64,000 nt of DNA from Nocardioides psychrotolerans (GCF_900113685.1 NZ_FOQG01000006.1:124001-188000), one strand, 5' to 3'; counted from the stretch's first letter, positions 54,451 to 63,743 are shown. Program-made: numbers and translations. Notes: generated by a model not told the origin, from the letters alone.

Positions 54451-54927
54451 ATGGCGACCTTCTCAGCAGCGACCACGGCAGAGGCGCTCGTCCCCTACGA
54501 CCGCCAGAAGATCTGGGACGTCCTCGTGGACCCTGACCTGGTGGCCCGGTTCACGCCCTTCGTCAAGAAGATCGTGGAGGACGGCGACCACTGGCGCTGG
54601 TCGATGAGCGGCCTCGAGGTGCTCGGCATCGGCTTCGCACCGGTCTTCAGCGAGCGGATGATCCTCACCGACCTCGAGCGCATCGAGTTCAAGCACGACC
54701 CGGCGCAGGGCCAGAAGGAGCGGGCCGGCGTCAACGGCTGGTATGCCCTGAGCGAGGCCGACGGTGGCACCCGGCTGGAGACCAGTCTCGACATCTGCGC
54801 GAGCCTGCCGCTGCCGCGGCTCTCCTCGCCGGCGGTGACGAGCGCGATGAAGGGCGTCATGGCCACCATGGGTGACCGGTTCTCCAAGAACCTCCTCGAC
54901 CACCTGTCGAAGCAGCCGAAGAAGTAG
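54451..54927 (+). CDS. SRPBCC family protein
   Basis: 158 residues with the START/Bet v1-like pattern: VPYDRQKIWDVLVDPDLVAR at the N-terminus, a run of beta strands, and a long C-terminal helix (AMKGVMATMGDRFSKNLLDH). Such proteins bind hydrophobic ligands or act as cyclases. The ATG at 54451 follows the peroxidase stop by five bases with GATCGAG between. No catalytic residues can be assigned. Confidence 0.8.
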   Translation: MATFSAATTAEALVPYDRQKIWDVLVDPDLVARFTPFVKKIVEDGDHWRWSMSGLEVLGIGFAPVFSERMILTDLERIEFKHDPAQGQKERAGVNGWYALSEADGGTRLETSLDICASLPLPRLSSPAVTSAMKGVMATMGDRFSKNLLDHLSKQPKK

Positions 54928-54937
54928 CACCATGGGC

Positions 54938-54957
54938 GGCCTCGCCATGAGGAGGCC
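54938..54957 (+). promoter_or_regulatory. Hairpin over the ribosome site of the VOC gene
   Basis: GGCCTC (54938-54943) pairs with GAGGCC (54952-54957) around loop GCCATGAG, burying the GAGGAGG ribosome site three bases before the ATG at 54961. It may reduce translation or end the preceding transcript. Confidence 0.45.
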
Positions 54958-54960
54958 CCG

Positions 54961-55386
54961 ATGCGTCTGACCAGCACCGTCCCGGCCCTGCCGGTCACCG
55001 ACGTGGTCCGGGCGGTCGCGTTCTACGCCGACCGCCTGGGCTTCGTTGCGCGCCACCAGGACGAGGGCTTCGCGATCGTCGTGCGTGACGCCGCGGAGCT
55101 GCACCTCTGGGAGGCCGGCGACACCGGATGGCGCCTGCGTGACCCGGCGGACCTCGGCGACTGCCCCGTCCGCACCGGTGCGGAGGACTTCATCGCCGGC
55201 ACGGCCAGCTGCCGGATCGCGGCCGACGAGGTCGACACCCTGCACGACGAGCTGGCGGCTGCCGGGGTCCTGCACCCCACCGACTCCGGCTCGCCCGACG
55301 ACACCGACTGGGGCACCCGCGAGTTCGCCGCCCTCGACCTCGACAACAACCTGCTCACGTTCTTCGCGCGGGTCCTCGGACCCTGA
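54961..55386 (+). CDS. VOC superfamily (bleomycin-resistance-like) protein
   Basis: 141 residues of the vicinal-oxygen-chelate fold: VPALPVTDVVRAVAFYADRL, GFVARHQDEGFAIVVRDAAE, and GTREFAALDLDNNLLTFFA. The family includes bleomycin-binding proteins and glyoxalases. The metal ligands of glyoxalase are not all obvious, so a binding protein is favoured. Start is ATG after a GAGGAGG ribosome site in a hairpin. Convergent with the antitoxin gene. Confidence 0.85.
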   Translation: MRLTSTVPALPVTDVVRAVAFYADRLGFVARHQDEGFAIVVRDAAELHLWEAGDTGWRLRDPADLGDCPVRTGAEDFIAGTASCRIAADEVDTLHDELAAAGVLHPTDSGSPDDTDWGTREFAALDLDNNLLTFFARVLGP

Positions 55387-55413
55387 CGCCAGCCTGTTCT
55401 TCCCGCCACTCGA

Positions 55414-55800
55414 TCAAGCGCGGCGACGCAGTCGGTCGAGGTCCAGCTCGACCTCGACTCCGTTGATGGTGGCCACGAGACGCGGGTGCTCGGCCCCCGT
55501 GGCGTGGAGGTAGTCCGCCAGGGTGGAAAGGAGCATGTCGTCGCGTCGCTCGAGTCGGGAGACGGCTCCCTGGTCGACTCCCATCCGCACTGCCACCTCG
55601 GCTTGGGTCTGGTCGCCTGCCTTGCGGATCACCGCGAGGTTTTCGGCATAGACACGGTCCAGCTCGCGGGACTCGGCCTGGATGAGGGCGACCCTCTCCG
55701 CGACGCCAGGCTTGGCAAGCATCTCGTCGAGGCGCTTGTTGCCCCGGACGAATGTGGGCTCGGCAGTGACCGGCTCGTCGGAGCGAGATGTCGATGTCAT
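55414..55800 (-). CDS. HTH antitoxin (HigA-like)
   Basis: 128 residues. The XRE helix-turn-helix (residues about 60-100) reads KAGDQTQAEVAVRMGVDQGA and VSRLERRDDML. The N-terminal helices (KRLDEMLAKPGVAERVALIQ) and C-terminal strands (VATINGVEVELDLD) fit HigA-type antitoxins. The start ATG 55800 overlaps the stop of the toxin gene (ATGA), a toxin-first order as in higBA. The gene is intact while the toxin gene carries two frameshifts. Confidence 0.78.
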   Translation of the reverse strand: MTSTSRSDEPVTAEPTFVRGNKRLDEMLAKPGVAERVALIQAESRELDRVYAENLAVIRKAGDQTQAEVAVRMGVDQGAVSRLERRDDMLLSTLADYLHATGAEHPRLVATINGVEVELDLDRLRRRA

Positions 55801-56193
55801 GGGTCCGTCCATTCTGATTCGTGCTTCCAGGGGTCGACCGACGCATCGGCGCGACTGCCGACGCTGTTGTAGAACGCGTCTTCCATCGCTGCCTTGTCTC
55901 CCGCGAAGAGGGCCACGACCACGGTGTTGGAACCCGGCGGGACCAGCAGATCAGCCGAACGGCGGTGTTCTCGCGGTAAGGGTGTGAGACCCGCCAGACG
56001 ATGTTGGTCCGGGACTGGCGCACGACCTTAAGGGTGGCGGTCTCCTCGGCCGGGACCTCGGTGAGGTCTTGAAGTGCCTTGAGCTCGGCGAGGACCAGGT
56101 CGAGTGGCTCTCGAGCTCGCCCGTCCCCGCGATCGGCTCGTCTTCGAGGGTGTCCAGCCAAGCGCCGAACGATCTCGGCCAGTCGATCTCCAC
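55797..56193 (-). pseudogene. HigB/RelE-like toxin with two frameshifts
   Basis: In three frames in turn: MEIDWPRSFGAWLDTLEDEP (start GTG 56193), then LDLVLAELKALQDLTEVPAE and VRQSRTNIVWRVSHPYRENT, then PPGSNTVVVALFAGDKAAME and FYNSVGSRADASVDPWK. This is the order of the actinobacterial RelE/ParE-superfamily toxin that pairs with this antitoxin. The first shift is explained by one base missing in the CCCC run at 56125-56128; the second by one base missing near 55943-55950. No functional toxin can be made unless frameshifting or sequencing error is involved. Confidence 0.72.
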
Positions 56194-56199
56194 CGCACT

Positions 56200-56229
56200 A
56201 GTATGGCATCAGAAGCATATGTCTTTCAA
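56200..56229 (-). promoter_or_regulatory. Promoter of the toxin-antitoxin pair
   Basis: On the minus strand TTGAAA (56224-56229) and CATACT (56200-56205) are 18 bp apart, with the -10 box 7 bases before the toxin GTG. The AT-rich stretch stands out from the genome background. The promoter itself looks intact. Confidence 0.5.
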
Positions 56230-56262
56230 TACATGGTTGCACCATTCCACAGGAAGACGACG

Positions 56263-56290
56263 AAGGCCCCCTAAGGGCGCCCGGGGCCTT
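56263..56290 (-). terminator. Terminator hairpin after the MMPL gene
   Basis: AAGGCCCC (56263-56270) and GGGGCCTT (56283-56290) form an 8-bp stem with a 12-base loop, 19 bp past the MMPL stop. The T-run is weak. Confidence 0.55.
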
Positions 56291-56308
56291 TCGGGGTGCT
56301 GACCTGGG

Positions 56309-58636
56309 TCAGACCTTGACGCTGCTGTCCTCGTCGAGGTCCTCGAGCTCGTCCTCGAGGGACCGACCGGTGAGGTGCGGGCGGGGGAGCTTCTCGCCCT
56401 CGACGTCGACGTTGGGCAGGATCTTGTCGAGCCAGGCGGGGAGCCACCAGGCCTTCTCGCCCATGAGGAACATCAAGGCCGGGATCAGCGTCATCCGCAC
56501 GATGAAGGCGTCGAAGAAGACGGCGACGGCGAGGGCGAAGCCCATCGACTTGATGATCGGCTCGTCGATCAGCACGAACGCGGCGAAGACCGAGATCATG
56601 ATGACCGCAGCTGCGGCGACGACCCGGGCGGAGTTGCGGAAGCCGTCCACGACCGCGTCGTGGGTGGACATGCCGTGGACGTGGGCCTCGCGCATCCGGG
56701 TCACGAGGAACACCTGGTAGTCCATGGCCAGGCCGAAGACCAGGCCGATCAGGAAGATCGGCATGAAGCTGACGATCGGCTGGCCCTCGACGATCCCGAA
56801 CAGGCCCTCCTGGAACACCGCGACGGTCGCGCCGAGCGTGGCCAGGACCGAGAGCAGGAAGCCGAGGGTGGCGGTGAGCGGCACCAGGATCGAGCGGAAG
56901 ACGATCATCAGCAGGATGAACGCCAGGCCCACGACGACGGCGAGGTAGAGCGGCAACGCGCTGCTCAGCCGCTCGGAGACGTCGGTGGTGATGGCGGTCA
57001 GGCCGGTCACGCCGATCGTCGTGCCGGTCCGGTCCTCGATGTCGGGCTGGCCGTCGCGCAGGTCGGTCAGCAGGTCCTCGGTGGCGGTGTTCTCGGGGCC
57101 GGTGGCCGGCGTCACGAGGATCTGCGCGCCGGTGCCGTCCTCGTTGGTGCCGGCGACCTGGGCGTTGGCGACGCCCTCCTGGCCCGAGGCCCAGGCGGCG
57201 ACGTCACCGAACGCGGTGCCGCGGTCGGCCTCGGCGACGTCACGGGCGTCGACGACCAGCAGCATCGGGGCGTCGCGGCCGGGGCCGAACGCGTCGGCGA
57301 CCAGGTCGGAGGCCTGGCGCTGGGTGGTGTCGGTCGCGGCGGTGCTGTCGCTGGGGAACGCGAGGTGCAGGCTCTGCAGCGGCAGGGCGAGAGCGCCCAG
57401 GCCGAGCACCGAGACGATCACGAAGGCAACCGGGGCCCGGGCGATGAAGCGCGCCCAGCGGACCCCGTTGTTGAGGATCAGGCCGCTGCTCTCGCGGGCG
57501 GGACGGTAGTGCCGCACCCGGCCGCCGAACGCCTTCGACTTGGTCATGCCGAGGATGGCGGGGAGCAGCGTGAGGGCGACCAGGACGGCGACCAGGACGG
57601 TTGCGGCGGCCGCCACGCCCATGCTCGCGAGGAACGGGATGCCCACGAGCAGCAGCGCGGTCAGGGCGATGATGACGGTGAGACCGGCGAACACGACGGC
57701 CGAGCCGGCCGTGCCGACGGCGATGCCGACGGCTTCCTCGCGGTCGTCGGTGTGCTGCAGCTCGCTGCGGTAGCGGGCGAGGATGAACAGCGCGTAGTCG
57801 ATGCCGACCGCGAGCCCGATCATCGTGGCCAGCATCGGGGTGGTGGAGCCGATGTCGGTGAAGGCCGTCATCGCGGTGATGCCGGTGATGCCGAGACCGA
57901 CACCGACCATGGCGGTGATGATCGGCAGGCCGGCGGCGATGAGCGAGCCGAAGGTGAGGATCAGCACGATCAGCGCGACACCGATGCCGATCAGCTCCGA
58001 GGTGCCGCCGATCTCGGCCATGCCCGTGGTGCCGGAGCCGTTGGCCTCGACCGTGAGGCCGTCGGTGCTGGCGTCTGCCATGACCTCCTTGAGCTGCTCG
58101 ATCGTGGTGGGCTCCACGTCGGCGACGGTGTCGACGTCGAAGGCCCACGAGATGGTGCCGACCCGACCGTCCTCGCTCAGCGGCGAGATGGCGTCGGCGT
58201 TGGCCCGCGCCTCGGTGACCGAGCCCCCGGACTCCGTGGCGCCCTGCACGATCTGCTCCCGCTGCGTGTCGGCAGCCTGCACCGGGTTGACCAGCGGTGG
58301 CTCCGTGGGCATCTGCGGGAGGGCGGCCAGCGCGGCGATCAGGTCGTCGACCTGGGCGGCGTACGTCGGCTCCGCCAGCGTGGTGCCCTCGGGGGCAGCG
58401 ACCACCACCTTGACCGTGGCCTGGTCGAAGGCGCCGACGGTTTCCGGGAAGAGCTCGGCCTGGAGGTCGGCGGCCTTCTCGGAGGGGATGCCGGGGATCG
58501 AGAACGAGTCGCTCATCGGCTTCGACATGGTTGCCGCGAACGCGCCGACGCTCACCATGGCGAGGATCCACGCCGCGAGGAAGAGGGGCCAGCGGCGGTA
58601 GGCCGTCTTGCCGAGTCGGTGGAGCAGGGTGGCCAT
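56309..58636 (-). CDS. MMPL family RND transporter
   Basis: 775-residue inner-membrane transporter with 12 helices in two halves: helix 1 near residue 20, a periplasmic domain, five helices, then the repeat. Hallmarks are GIDYALFILARYRSEL in the first half and FGLAMDYQVFLVTRMREA in the second, giving the paired Asp-Tyr proton-relay residues. Family members export lipids or drugs. Start ATG 58636 follows CAGGAGACC. It lies 47 bp after a TetR gene on the same strand, so the pair probably forms a self-regulated efflux operon. Confidence 0.9.
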   Translation of the reverse strand: MATLLHRLGKTAYRRWPLFLAAWILAMVSVGAFAATMSKPMSDSFSIPGIPSEKAADLQAELFPETVGAFDQATVKVVVAAPEGTTLAEPTYAAQVDDLIAALAALPQMPTEPPLVNPVQAADTQREQIVQGATESGGSVTEARANADAISPLSEDGRVGTISWAFDVDTVADVEPTTIEQLKEVMADASTDGLTVEANGSGTTGMAEIGGTSELIGIGVALIVLILTFGSLIAAGLPIITAMVGVGLGITGITAMTAFTDIGSTTPMLATMIGLAVGIDYALFILARYRSELQHTDDREEAVGIAVGTAGSAVVFAGLTVIIALTALLLVGIPFLASMGVAAAATVLVAVLVALTLLPAILGMTKSKAFGGRVRHYRPARESSGLILNNGVRWARFIARAPVAFVIVSVLGLGALALPLQSLHLAFPSDSTAATDTTQRQASDLVADAFGPGRDAPMLLVVDARDVAEADRGTAFGDVAAWASGQEGVANAQVAGTNEDGTGAQILVTPATGPENTATEDLLTDLRDGQPDIEDRTGTTIGVTGLTAITTDVSERLSSALPLYLAVVVGLAFILLMIVFRSILVPLTATLGFLLSVLATLGATVAVFQEGLFGIVEGQPIVSFMPIFLIGLVFGLAMDYQVFLVTRMREAHVHGMSTHDAVVDGFRNSARVVAAAAVIMISVFAAFVLIDEPIIKSMGFALAVAVFFDAFIVRMTLIPALMFLMGEKAWWLPAWLDKILPNVDVEGEKLPRPHLTGRSLEDELEDLDEDSSVKV

Positions 58637-58683
58637 CGAGGTCTCCTGGGTGAGGACGGGGGAGCGGTGGAAGAAGAGGAGGA

Positions 58684-59280
58684 TCAGGCGAGGAGCTCGC
58701 GCGCCGCGCGCAGGCTCTCGTCGTAGAGGTCGGCCAGCGAGCGCTCGGGCTCGTGCTCGGAGTGGGGCAGGCAGCCGTCGAAGATCGCGACCAGCAGCCG
58801 GATCAGCAGCCGGGCCCGGTCGGCGCCGAAGGCCTGGCCCTCCCGGGCGAGGATCACGTCGACGAACTCGGCCGTGATGTCCTCGAAGCGGGCGTGGGCG
58901 GCCATGATCAGCCGCGGCTCGCCGGTGATGACCCGACGCCCGAGCTCCATCTGGTCGCGGGTGATGTCCTTGCCGTCGAGGATGACCCGGACCAGCTCGC
59001 CCAGGTCGGCGACCAGGTGGCCGTGGGGACCGCCGGCGTGGAAGGTGGCCATCACCGCCGGCGGGATCTCCGGTGGGTTGCCGAGCACGGCGTCGAGCTT
59101 GCTGGGGAAGTAGTTGAAGAGCGTGCGGCGCGAGACGTCGGCGGCCTCGGCGAGGTCCTCCATCGTGAAGCCGTCGAGCCCGTGCTCGTCGGTCAGGCGC
59201 AGGGCGCACAGGGCGATCCGGTGCTCGGTCTGCTGCCTGCGCCGTTCTCGCGTCGTTGCACTTTTCTCCATGGAGTGCAT
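58684..59280 (-). CDS. TetR family transcriptional regulator
   Basis: 198 residues. The N-terminal HTH is FTMEDLAEAADVSRRTLFNYFPSK split as FTMEDLAEAADV and SRRTLFNYFPSK (residues about 39-62); the C-terminal ligand domain is helical. A palindrome GAGTGCA-TTGT-TGCACTC covers the start, so it should repress itself and the adjacent MMPL exporter. Start may be ATG 59280 (MHSMEK) or ATG 59271 (MEKSATT); the palindrome overlaps the former. The inducer is unknown. Confidence 0.87.
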   Translation of the reverse strand: MHSMEKSATTRERRRQQTEHRIALCALRLTDEHGLDGFTMEDLAEAADVSRRTLFNYFPSKLDAVLGNPPEIPPAVMATFHAGGPHGHLVADLGELVRVILDGKDITRDQMELGRRVITGEPRLIMAAHARFEDITAEFVDVILAREGQAFGADRARLLIRLLVAIFDGCLPHSEHEPERSLADLYDESLRAARELLA

Positions 59281-59290
59281 TGTTGCACTC
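59273..59290. promoter_or_regulatory. TetR operator
   Basis: GAGTGCA-TTGT-TGCACTC is a perfect 7-bp inverted repeat over the TetR start. Further TGCAC half-sites lie at about 59256-59262 and 59301-59306 (AGTGCA). This spacing suits autoregulation. Confidence 0.7.
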
Positions 59291-59408
59291 TAGTGCTGAA
59301 AGTGCAGAATTGTGACGGCGGTCACGCCGCGACGCCTCCGCGGTTCTGGTCGTTGTGGTCCCTGCCCGCGTACTTGTGACTTGCCCGTAACCCTGCGATG
59401 GGGCCAGG

Positions 59409-60806
59409 GTGGCGAGCGTGTCAAGACCCTCCGCCACCCCCTCGTCGTACTCGATCACCATGCGCCTGCACACGGCGCCCGACCACGGGGTCGTGGGCCA
59501 GGTCGCCACGGCCATCGCCGCCGCCGGCGGGATCGTCACGGCCATCGACGTGGCCGAGTCCACCGGCACCCGTCTGGTCCTCGACGTCACCTGCTCGGCC
59601 GGCGACGCCGACCATGCCCAGGAGCTCGAGGCAGCCGTCGACGAGGTGCCCGGCGTCGAGGTCTACAAGGTCAGCGACCGCACGTTCCTGCTCCACCTCG
59701 GTGGCAAGATCTCGGTCAACAGCAAGGTCCCGCTGCGCAACCGCGACGACCTCTCGATGGCCTACACCCCGGGGGTGGGCCGGGTCAGCATGGCGATCGC
59801 CGAGCACCCGGAGGACGTCTGGCGCCTGACGTCCAAGGGCAACACGGTCGCCGTGGTGACCGACGGCTCCGCGGTGCTCGGCCTCGGCAACCTCGGGCCG
59901 GGCGCCGCGCTGCCGGTCATGGAGGGAAAGGCGGCGCTCTTCAAGCGCTTCGCCGACATCGATGCCTGGCCGATCTGCCTCGACACCCAGGACACCGACG
60001 AGATCGTCCGCGCGGTCGAGCTGATCGCACCCGGCTTCGGCGGCATCAACCTCGAGGACATCGCGGCTCCCCGGTGCTTCGAGATCGAGCGCCGGCTGCG
60101 CGCCAGCCTCGACATCCCGGTCTTCCACGACGACCAGCACGGGACGGCGATCGTCGTGCTGGCGGCGCTCACCAATGCCCTGCGCGTGGTGAAGAAGGAC
60201 CTGGCAGCGGCTCGCGTGGTCGTGTCGGGCGCTGGTGCGGCAGGCTCGGCGATCGTCACGCTGCTGCTGGCCGCGGGGGTGACCGACGTGGTCGTCTTCG
60301 ACCGTGAGGGCTGCCTGGTGCCTGACCTGCCAGGACTCTCCCCGGCCAAGAAGCAGCTCGCCGAGGCGACCAACCCGCGTCTGGTCTCCGGCGACCTGCG
60401 TGCGGGCCTCGCCGGCGCCGACGTGTTCATCGGCGTGAGCGCGCCCAAGGTCCTCCGGGCCGAGTGGATCAAGGACATGGCCGCCGACGCGGTCGTCTTC
60501 GCGCTGGCCAACCCCGACCCGGAGGTCGACCCGGCGGCGGCCGGCAAGTACGCCGCGGTCGTGGCCAGCGGTCGCTCCGACTACCCCAACCAGATCAACA
60601 ACGTCCTGGCCTTCCCCGGGGTGTTCCGCGGGCTCCTCGATGCCCGCGCCTCCGAGATCACCTTGGAGATGCTGCTGCGGGCGGCCGAGGCGATCGCCCT
60701 GTCCGTCAAGGACGAGGAGCTCAACTCCAGCTTCATCATCCCCAGCGTCTTCAACCCCGACGTGCCCAAGGCGGTCGCGGCGGCGATCCGGGGCGATCAG
60801 CGGTAG
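59409..60806 (+). CDS. NAD-dependent malic enzyme with N-terminal ACT domain
   Basis: Oxidative decarboxylation of malate to pyruvate. Residues about 18-90 form an ACT regulatory domain ([33 protein letters not shown]). The malic domain follows with [17 protein letters not shown], the catalytic Lys in [27 protein letters not shown] and the metal-binding [13 protein letters not shown]. The NAD domain has [17 protein letters not shown]. 465 residues. The start is GTG 59409; internal ATG 59460 would cut the ACT domain. It overlaps the convergent zinc-ribbon gene by 10 bp. Confidence 0.92.
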   Translation: MASVSRPSATPSSYSITMRLHTAPDHGVVGQVATAIAAAGGIVTAIDVAESTGTRLVLDVTCSAGDADHAQELEAAVDEVPGVEVYKVSDRTFLLHLGGKISVNSKVPLRNRDDLSMAYTPGVGRVSMAIAEHPEDVWRLTSKGNTVAVVTDGSAVLGLGNLGPGAALPVMEGKAALFKRFADIDAWPICLDTQDTDEIVRAVELIAPGFGGINLEDIAAPRCFEIERRLRASLDIPVFHDDQHGTAIVVLAALTNALRVVKKDLAAARVVVSGAGAAGSAIVTLLLAAGVTDVVVFDREGCLVPDLPGLSPAKKQLAEATNPRLVSGDLRAGLAGADVFIGVSAPKVLRAEWIKDMAADAVVFALANPDPEVDPAAAGKYAAVVASGRSDYPNQINNVLAFPGVFRGLLDARASEITLEMLLRAAEAIALSVKDEELNSSFIIPSVFNPDVPKAVAAAIRGDQR

Positions 60807-61594
60807 CTGATCGAGGCCGCCCCGCGGAACGTCACGATCGTCGCGAGCGCGTCCTCGCGCAGGACGCGCTCCTCGGCGCGGACCTCCACGGCGTAGGGGA
60901 AGTCGACGTACATCGACGTCACGGTGAAGCCTGCGTCCTCCTCGAGCTCGCGGCGCCACTCGTAGCGGACCGGCGTGCCGTTGTCGGCCTCGACGGTGAG
61001 CCGCTCCGCGTCGCCGTACTCCTGCTGGATGAACGCGCGGGCCGGCTTGACCCCGGTCAGCTCGCTGTAGGTGAGGACGATCGGGGAGCCACCGATCTCG
61101 ACGGTGCACTCCCACATCGTGGGGCGCTCGAAGGCGGGGTTGTCGAGCAGCACGTCACGGCACTCGTCCGCGTCGGGCTGGAAGGACGGGAAGACCCAGC
61201 GCAGGCCGGCGACGCCCTCGGGCAGTCCGCAGTCCTGCGGGTCGACGAGCCGCTCGCCGTCCCAGCAGCGGACGGTCGCGACCTGCGGCGCGGACCCGGG
61301 CACCTGCTCCCAGAGCATCCGCGCGCCGATCCCGCCCGAGACCACCAGGGCGCCGATGAGCGGCAGCAGGACCAGGGGGGTGCGGAAGTGCGCGACCGCG
61401 CGCATCGCGCGGGTGAACCCGGACGGACCCTCGCGTACGACGGGTGCCGCGGGCACCGCAGCGCCTCCCAGATCGCCTCTCGGATCGCCGACGGGAGCAC
61501 CGACGGGAGCACCACAATCGGTGCAGAACCGCCCGCTCGCCGCCGGGGTGCCACAGCGTGCGCAGGCAGGCCCCAGGTCCCGCGGTTGTGTCAT
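60797..61594 (-). CDS. Zinc-ribbon membrane protein of unknown function
   Basis: 265 residues. The N-terminal zinc ribbon (CARCGTPAASGRFCTDCG) is followed by a disordered linker, one helix near 72-90 (TPLVLLPLIGALVVSGGIGA) and an extracytoplasmic domain of about 170 residues with four cysteines (VRCWDG, DCGLPEG, ECRDV, WECTVEI) probably in two disulfides. Function unknown. Its 3' end overlaps the malic enzyme end. Confidence 0.7.
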   Translation of the reverse strand: MTQPRDLGPACARCGTPAASGRFCTDCGAPVGAPVGDPRGDLGGAAVPAAPVVREGPSGFTRAMRAVAHFRTPLVLLPLIGALVVSGGIGARMLWEQVPGSAPQVATVRCWDGERLVDPQDCGLPEGVAGLRWVFPSFQPDADECRDVLLDNPAFERPTMWECTVEIGGSPIVLTYSELTGVKPARAFIQQEYGDAERLTVEADNGTPVRYEWRRELEEDAGFTVTSMYVDFPYAVEVRAEERVLREDALATIVTFRGAASISYR

Positions 61595-61766
61595 CGTGCA
61601 CCCCTCGACGCCTCGTTCGTGGGGTCAGTGTGGCGGTCCGTCACGACCGGGGCCAGTGCCACCACGGCCCCAGCGGACTCCGCTCGGCAGTCCTGGCGCG
61701 GGCAGAATCTAGACCAGTACCCAGTGCGCCCTGGAAGTATGCATGCGTCCAGCGCACAATGTCGTC

Positions 61767-62144
61767 ATGTCCTACGGAGTCCTGATGTCGAAGACCGGCC
61801 ACGTGATGGTCGAGACGACGGGCGGCTCCGGCGACACCGACACCGACACGGTGCTGGACCGGTTCCAGGCCGTCTTCGGCGCGGCGTGGGTGCCGGGACG
61901 TCTCACGCTGACGAGCCTGCACCTCAACTACGTGCCGTCCCGCTCCGGCCAGGGCGTGGCGATGCTGGACCTCAACCTGCGCGACGTCACGACCGTCGAG
62001 CTGAGCAGTGGTCGGGTGAGCAAGACCATCGGGCTGCGCACCGCCCGGCACCTGTTCCACGTCCGCTCGTTGGCGGCGCCTGCCCTCGCCCAGCAGATCG
62101 CCAGTGCTCTGGACCAGCTGCGCAAGAGACATCGGACCAGGTGA
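61767..62144 (+). CDS. GRAM/PH-like domain protein
   Basis: 125 residues, soluble. The second half shows the GRAM-like pattern: PGRLTLTSLHLNYVPSRSGQ, LNLRDVTTVELSSGRVSKTI and GLRTARHLFHVRSL, a run of beta strands followed by a C-terminal helix. Such domains bind phosphoinositides or proteins. ATG 61767 was chosen over ATG 61743, since CACAAT lies close before it. It is next to the alkB operon but separated from it by a promoter. Confidence 0.65.
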   Translation: MSYGVLMSKTGHVMVETTGGSGDTDTDTVLDRFQAVFGAAWVPGRLTLTSLHLNYVPSRSGQGVAMLDLNLRDVTTVELSSGRVSKTIGLRTARHLFHVRSLAAPALAQQIASALDQLRKRHRTR

Positions 62145-62176
62145 TGGTCACCGCCTGACGTCGCACTCCGGAGAAC

Positions 62177-62223
62177 TTTACAAACGTCAACCCCTTGTCA
62201 ACCTCGTTTACAAACGCTACCTT
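62177..62223 (+). promoter_or_regulatory. Promoter and operator of the alkB operon
   Basis: TTGTCA (62195-62200) and TACCTT (62218-62223) have a 17-bp spacer, a consensus-quality promoter. TTTACAAACG occurs at 62177-62186 and 62207-62216, exactly 30 bp apart; the second lies between the -35 and -10 boxes, and the arms CGTTT/AAACG make it a partial palindrome. A repressor bound there would block RNA polymerase. AAGGAGG lies at 62238-62243 before the ATG. Confidence 0.75.
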
Positions 62224-62249
62224 CCTGTAAACCAGCAAGGAGGCTGACG

Positions 62250-63743
62250 ATGGACATCCCCACCCAGACCCCTACCGCGATCCCCACCGAGAGCATCGCC
62301 AACAGCACCGTCCCGTCCGGGTCGAGCGACCAGTGGACCGACAAGAAGCGCTACCTGTGGCTGATCGGGCTCGTGGTGCCCTCGCTCGCGTTCCTGGCCT
62401 ACGGCCTGTGGCTCGCGACCGGGCTCGGCGCGTGGTTCTGGATCGGCCCGGTGGTGATCCTGGTGATCGTGCCCGCGATCGACCTGTTCTCCGGCCTCGA
62501 CCGTTCCAACCCCCCCGACGAGGCCATCGAGGCGCTCGAGGCCGACGCCTACTACCGCTGGGTGACCTACCTCTTCCTGCCGATCCAGTACGTCGGGTTC
62601 GTCGGCGCGATGTACCTCATCGCCCGCGGAGACCCGCTCGGCATCGGCGGCGACCTGACCGCATGGGACAAGGTCGGTCTGGCGCTAACCATCGGCTGCA
62701 TCGGCGGCATCGGCATCAACACCGCCCACGAGCTCGGCCACAAGCGGGAGGCCAACGAGCGTTGGCTGTCCAAGATCGCCCTGGCCCAGAGCTTCTACGG
62801 CCACTTCTACATCGAGCACAACCGTGGCCACCACGTGCGGGTCGCCACCCCCGAGGACCCCGCCTCCTCCCGCATGGGTGAGAGCTTCTACGCCTTCTGG
62901 CCCCGCACCGTGGGCGGCTCACTCAAGAGCGCCTGGAACGTCGAGAAGAAGCGCTACGCCCGCCGCGACCAGCACCCCTTCCGCATCGGCAACGACGTGC
63001 TCAACGCCTGGGTGATGTCGGCCGTGCTGTTCGGTGGCGTGATCGCCTGGCTCGGTCTCGAGGTCGTCCCCTACCTGCTGCTCCAGGCTGTCATCGGCTT
63101 CTCGCTGCTCGAGGTCGTCAACTACATGGAGCATTACGGGATGCTGCGGCAGAAGGTCGGCAAGCCCGGCAAGGAGCGCTTCGAGCGTGTCGACCCGTCG
63201 CACTCGTGGAACTCCAACAACATCGCCACCAACGTGCTGCTCTACCACCTGCAGCGCCACAGCGACCACCACGCCAATCCGACCCGTCGCTACCAGACGC
63301 TGCGTGACTTCGAGGAGTCGCCGGTCCTGCCCACCGGCTACGCCGGCATGATCACCCTCGCGCTCTTCCCGCCCCTCTACCGCCGGGTGATGGACCCCCG
63401 GGTCCTCGCGCACTTCGACGGTGACCTGACCCGGGCCAACCTCCAGCCGGGCAAGCGGGACAAGCTCCTCGCGAAGTACCCGCCCCCGGTGACGCAGAGC
63501 GCGGAGGAGATCGCGGCCGAGCAGGCGTCAGCCGACGCGGCTGCCGCCCTGACGCCCGACGAGGTCATGGCCGCGCGCTGCCCCGGCTGCGGCCACACCT
63601 ACCAGGTCGAGGCCGGCAACGAGCTCCAGGGCTTCGCCGCCGGCACCGCCTGGTCGGACATCCCCGAGGACTGGTGCTGCCCCGACTGCGGGGTCCGCGA
63701 GAAGGTCGACTTCGTGCCCCTCACCTCGGTGGAGGCCCCGTGA
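62250..63743 (+). CDS. alkB: Alkane 1-monooxygenase fused to rubredoxin
   Basis: Membrane di-iron enzyme that hydroxylates terminal carbons of n-alkanes. Residues about 30-410 form the hydroxylase with six helices and the histidine motifs HELGHK, EHNRGHH, NYMEHYG and LQRHSDHH. A 35-residue Ala-rich linker joins a C-terminal rubredoxin (residues about 448-490): CPGCGHTYQ, WSDIPEDWCCPDCGVREKVDF. The fused rubredoxin delivers electrons directly. This fusion is known from Nocardioides and Dietzia. The start ATG has a strong AAGGAGG site. Confidence 0.96.
   Translation: MDIPTQTPTAIPTESIANSTVPSGSSDQWTDKKRYLWLIGLVVPSLAFLAYGLWLATGLGAWFWIGPVVILVIVPAIDLFSGLDRSNPPDEAIEALEADAYYRWVTYLFLPIQYVGFVGAMYLIARGDPLGIGGDLTAWDKVGLALTIGCIGGIGINTAHELGHKREANERWLSKIALAQSFYGHFYIEHNRGHHVRVATPEDPASSRMGESFYAFWPRTVGGSLKSAWNVEKKRYARRDQHPFRIGNDVLNAWVMSAVLFGGVIAWLGLEVVPYLLLQAVIGFSLLEVVNYMEHYGMLRQKVGKPGKERFERVDPSHSWNSNNIATNVLLYHLQRHSDHHANPTRRYQTLRDFEESPVLPTGYAGMITLALFPPLYRRVMDPRVLAHFDGDLTRANLQPGKRDKLLAKYPPPVTQSAEEIAAEQASADAAAALTPDEVMAARCPGCGHTYQVEAGNELQGFAAGTAWSDIPEDWCCPDCGVREKVDFVPLTSVEAP

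Noticed and set aside
56309..59590. A single 1093-codon frame joining TetR, MMPL and upstream sequence
   Set aside because: Only the part from ATG 58636 has MMPL character; the TetR protein is in another frame and the extension is its shadow.
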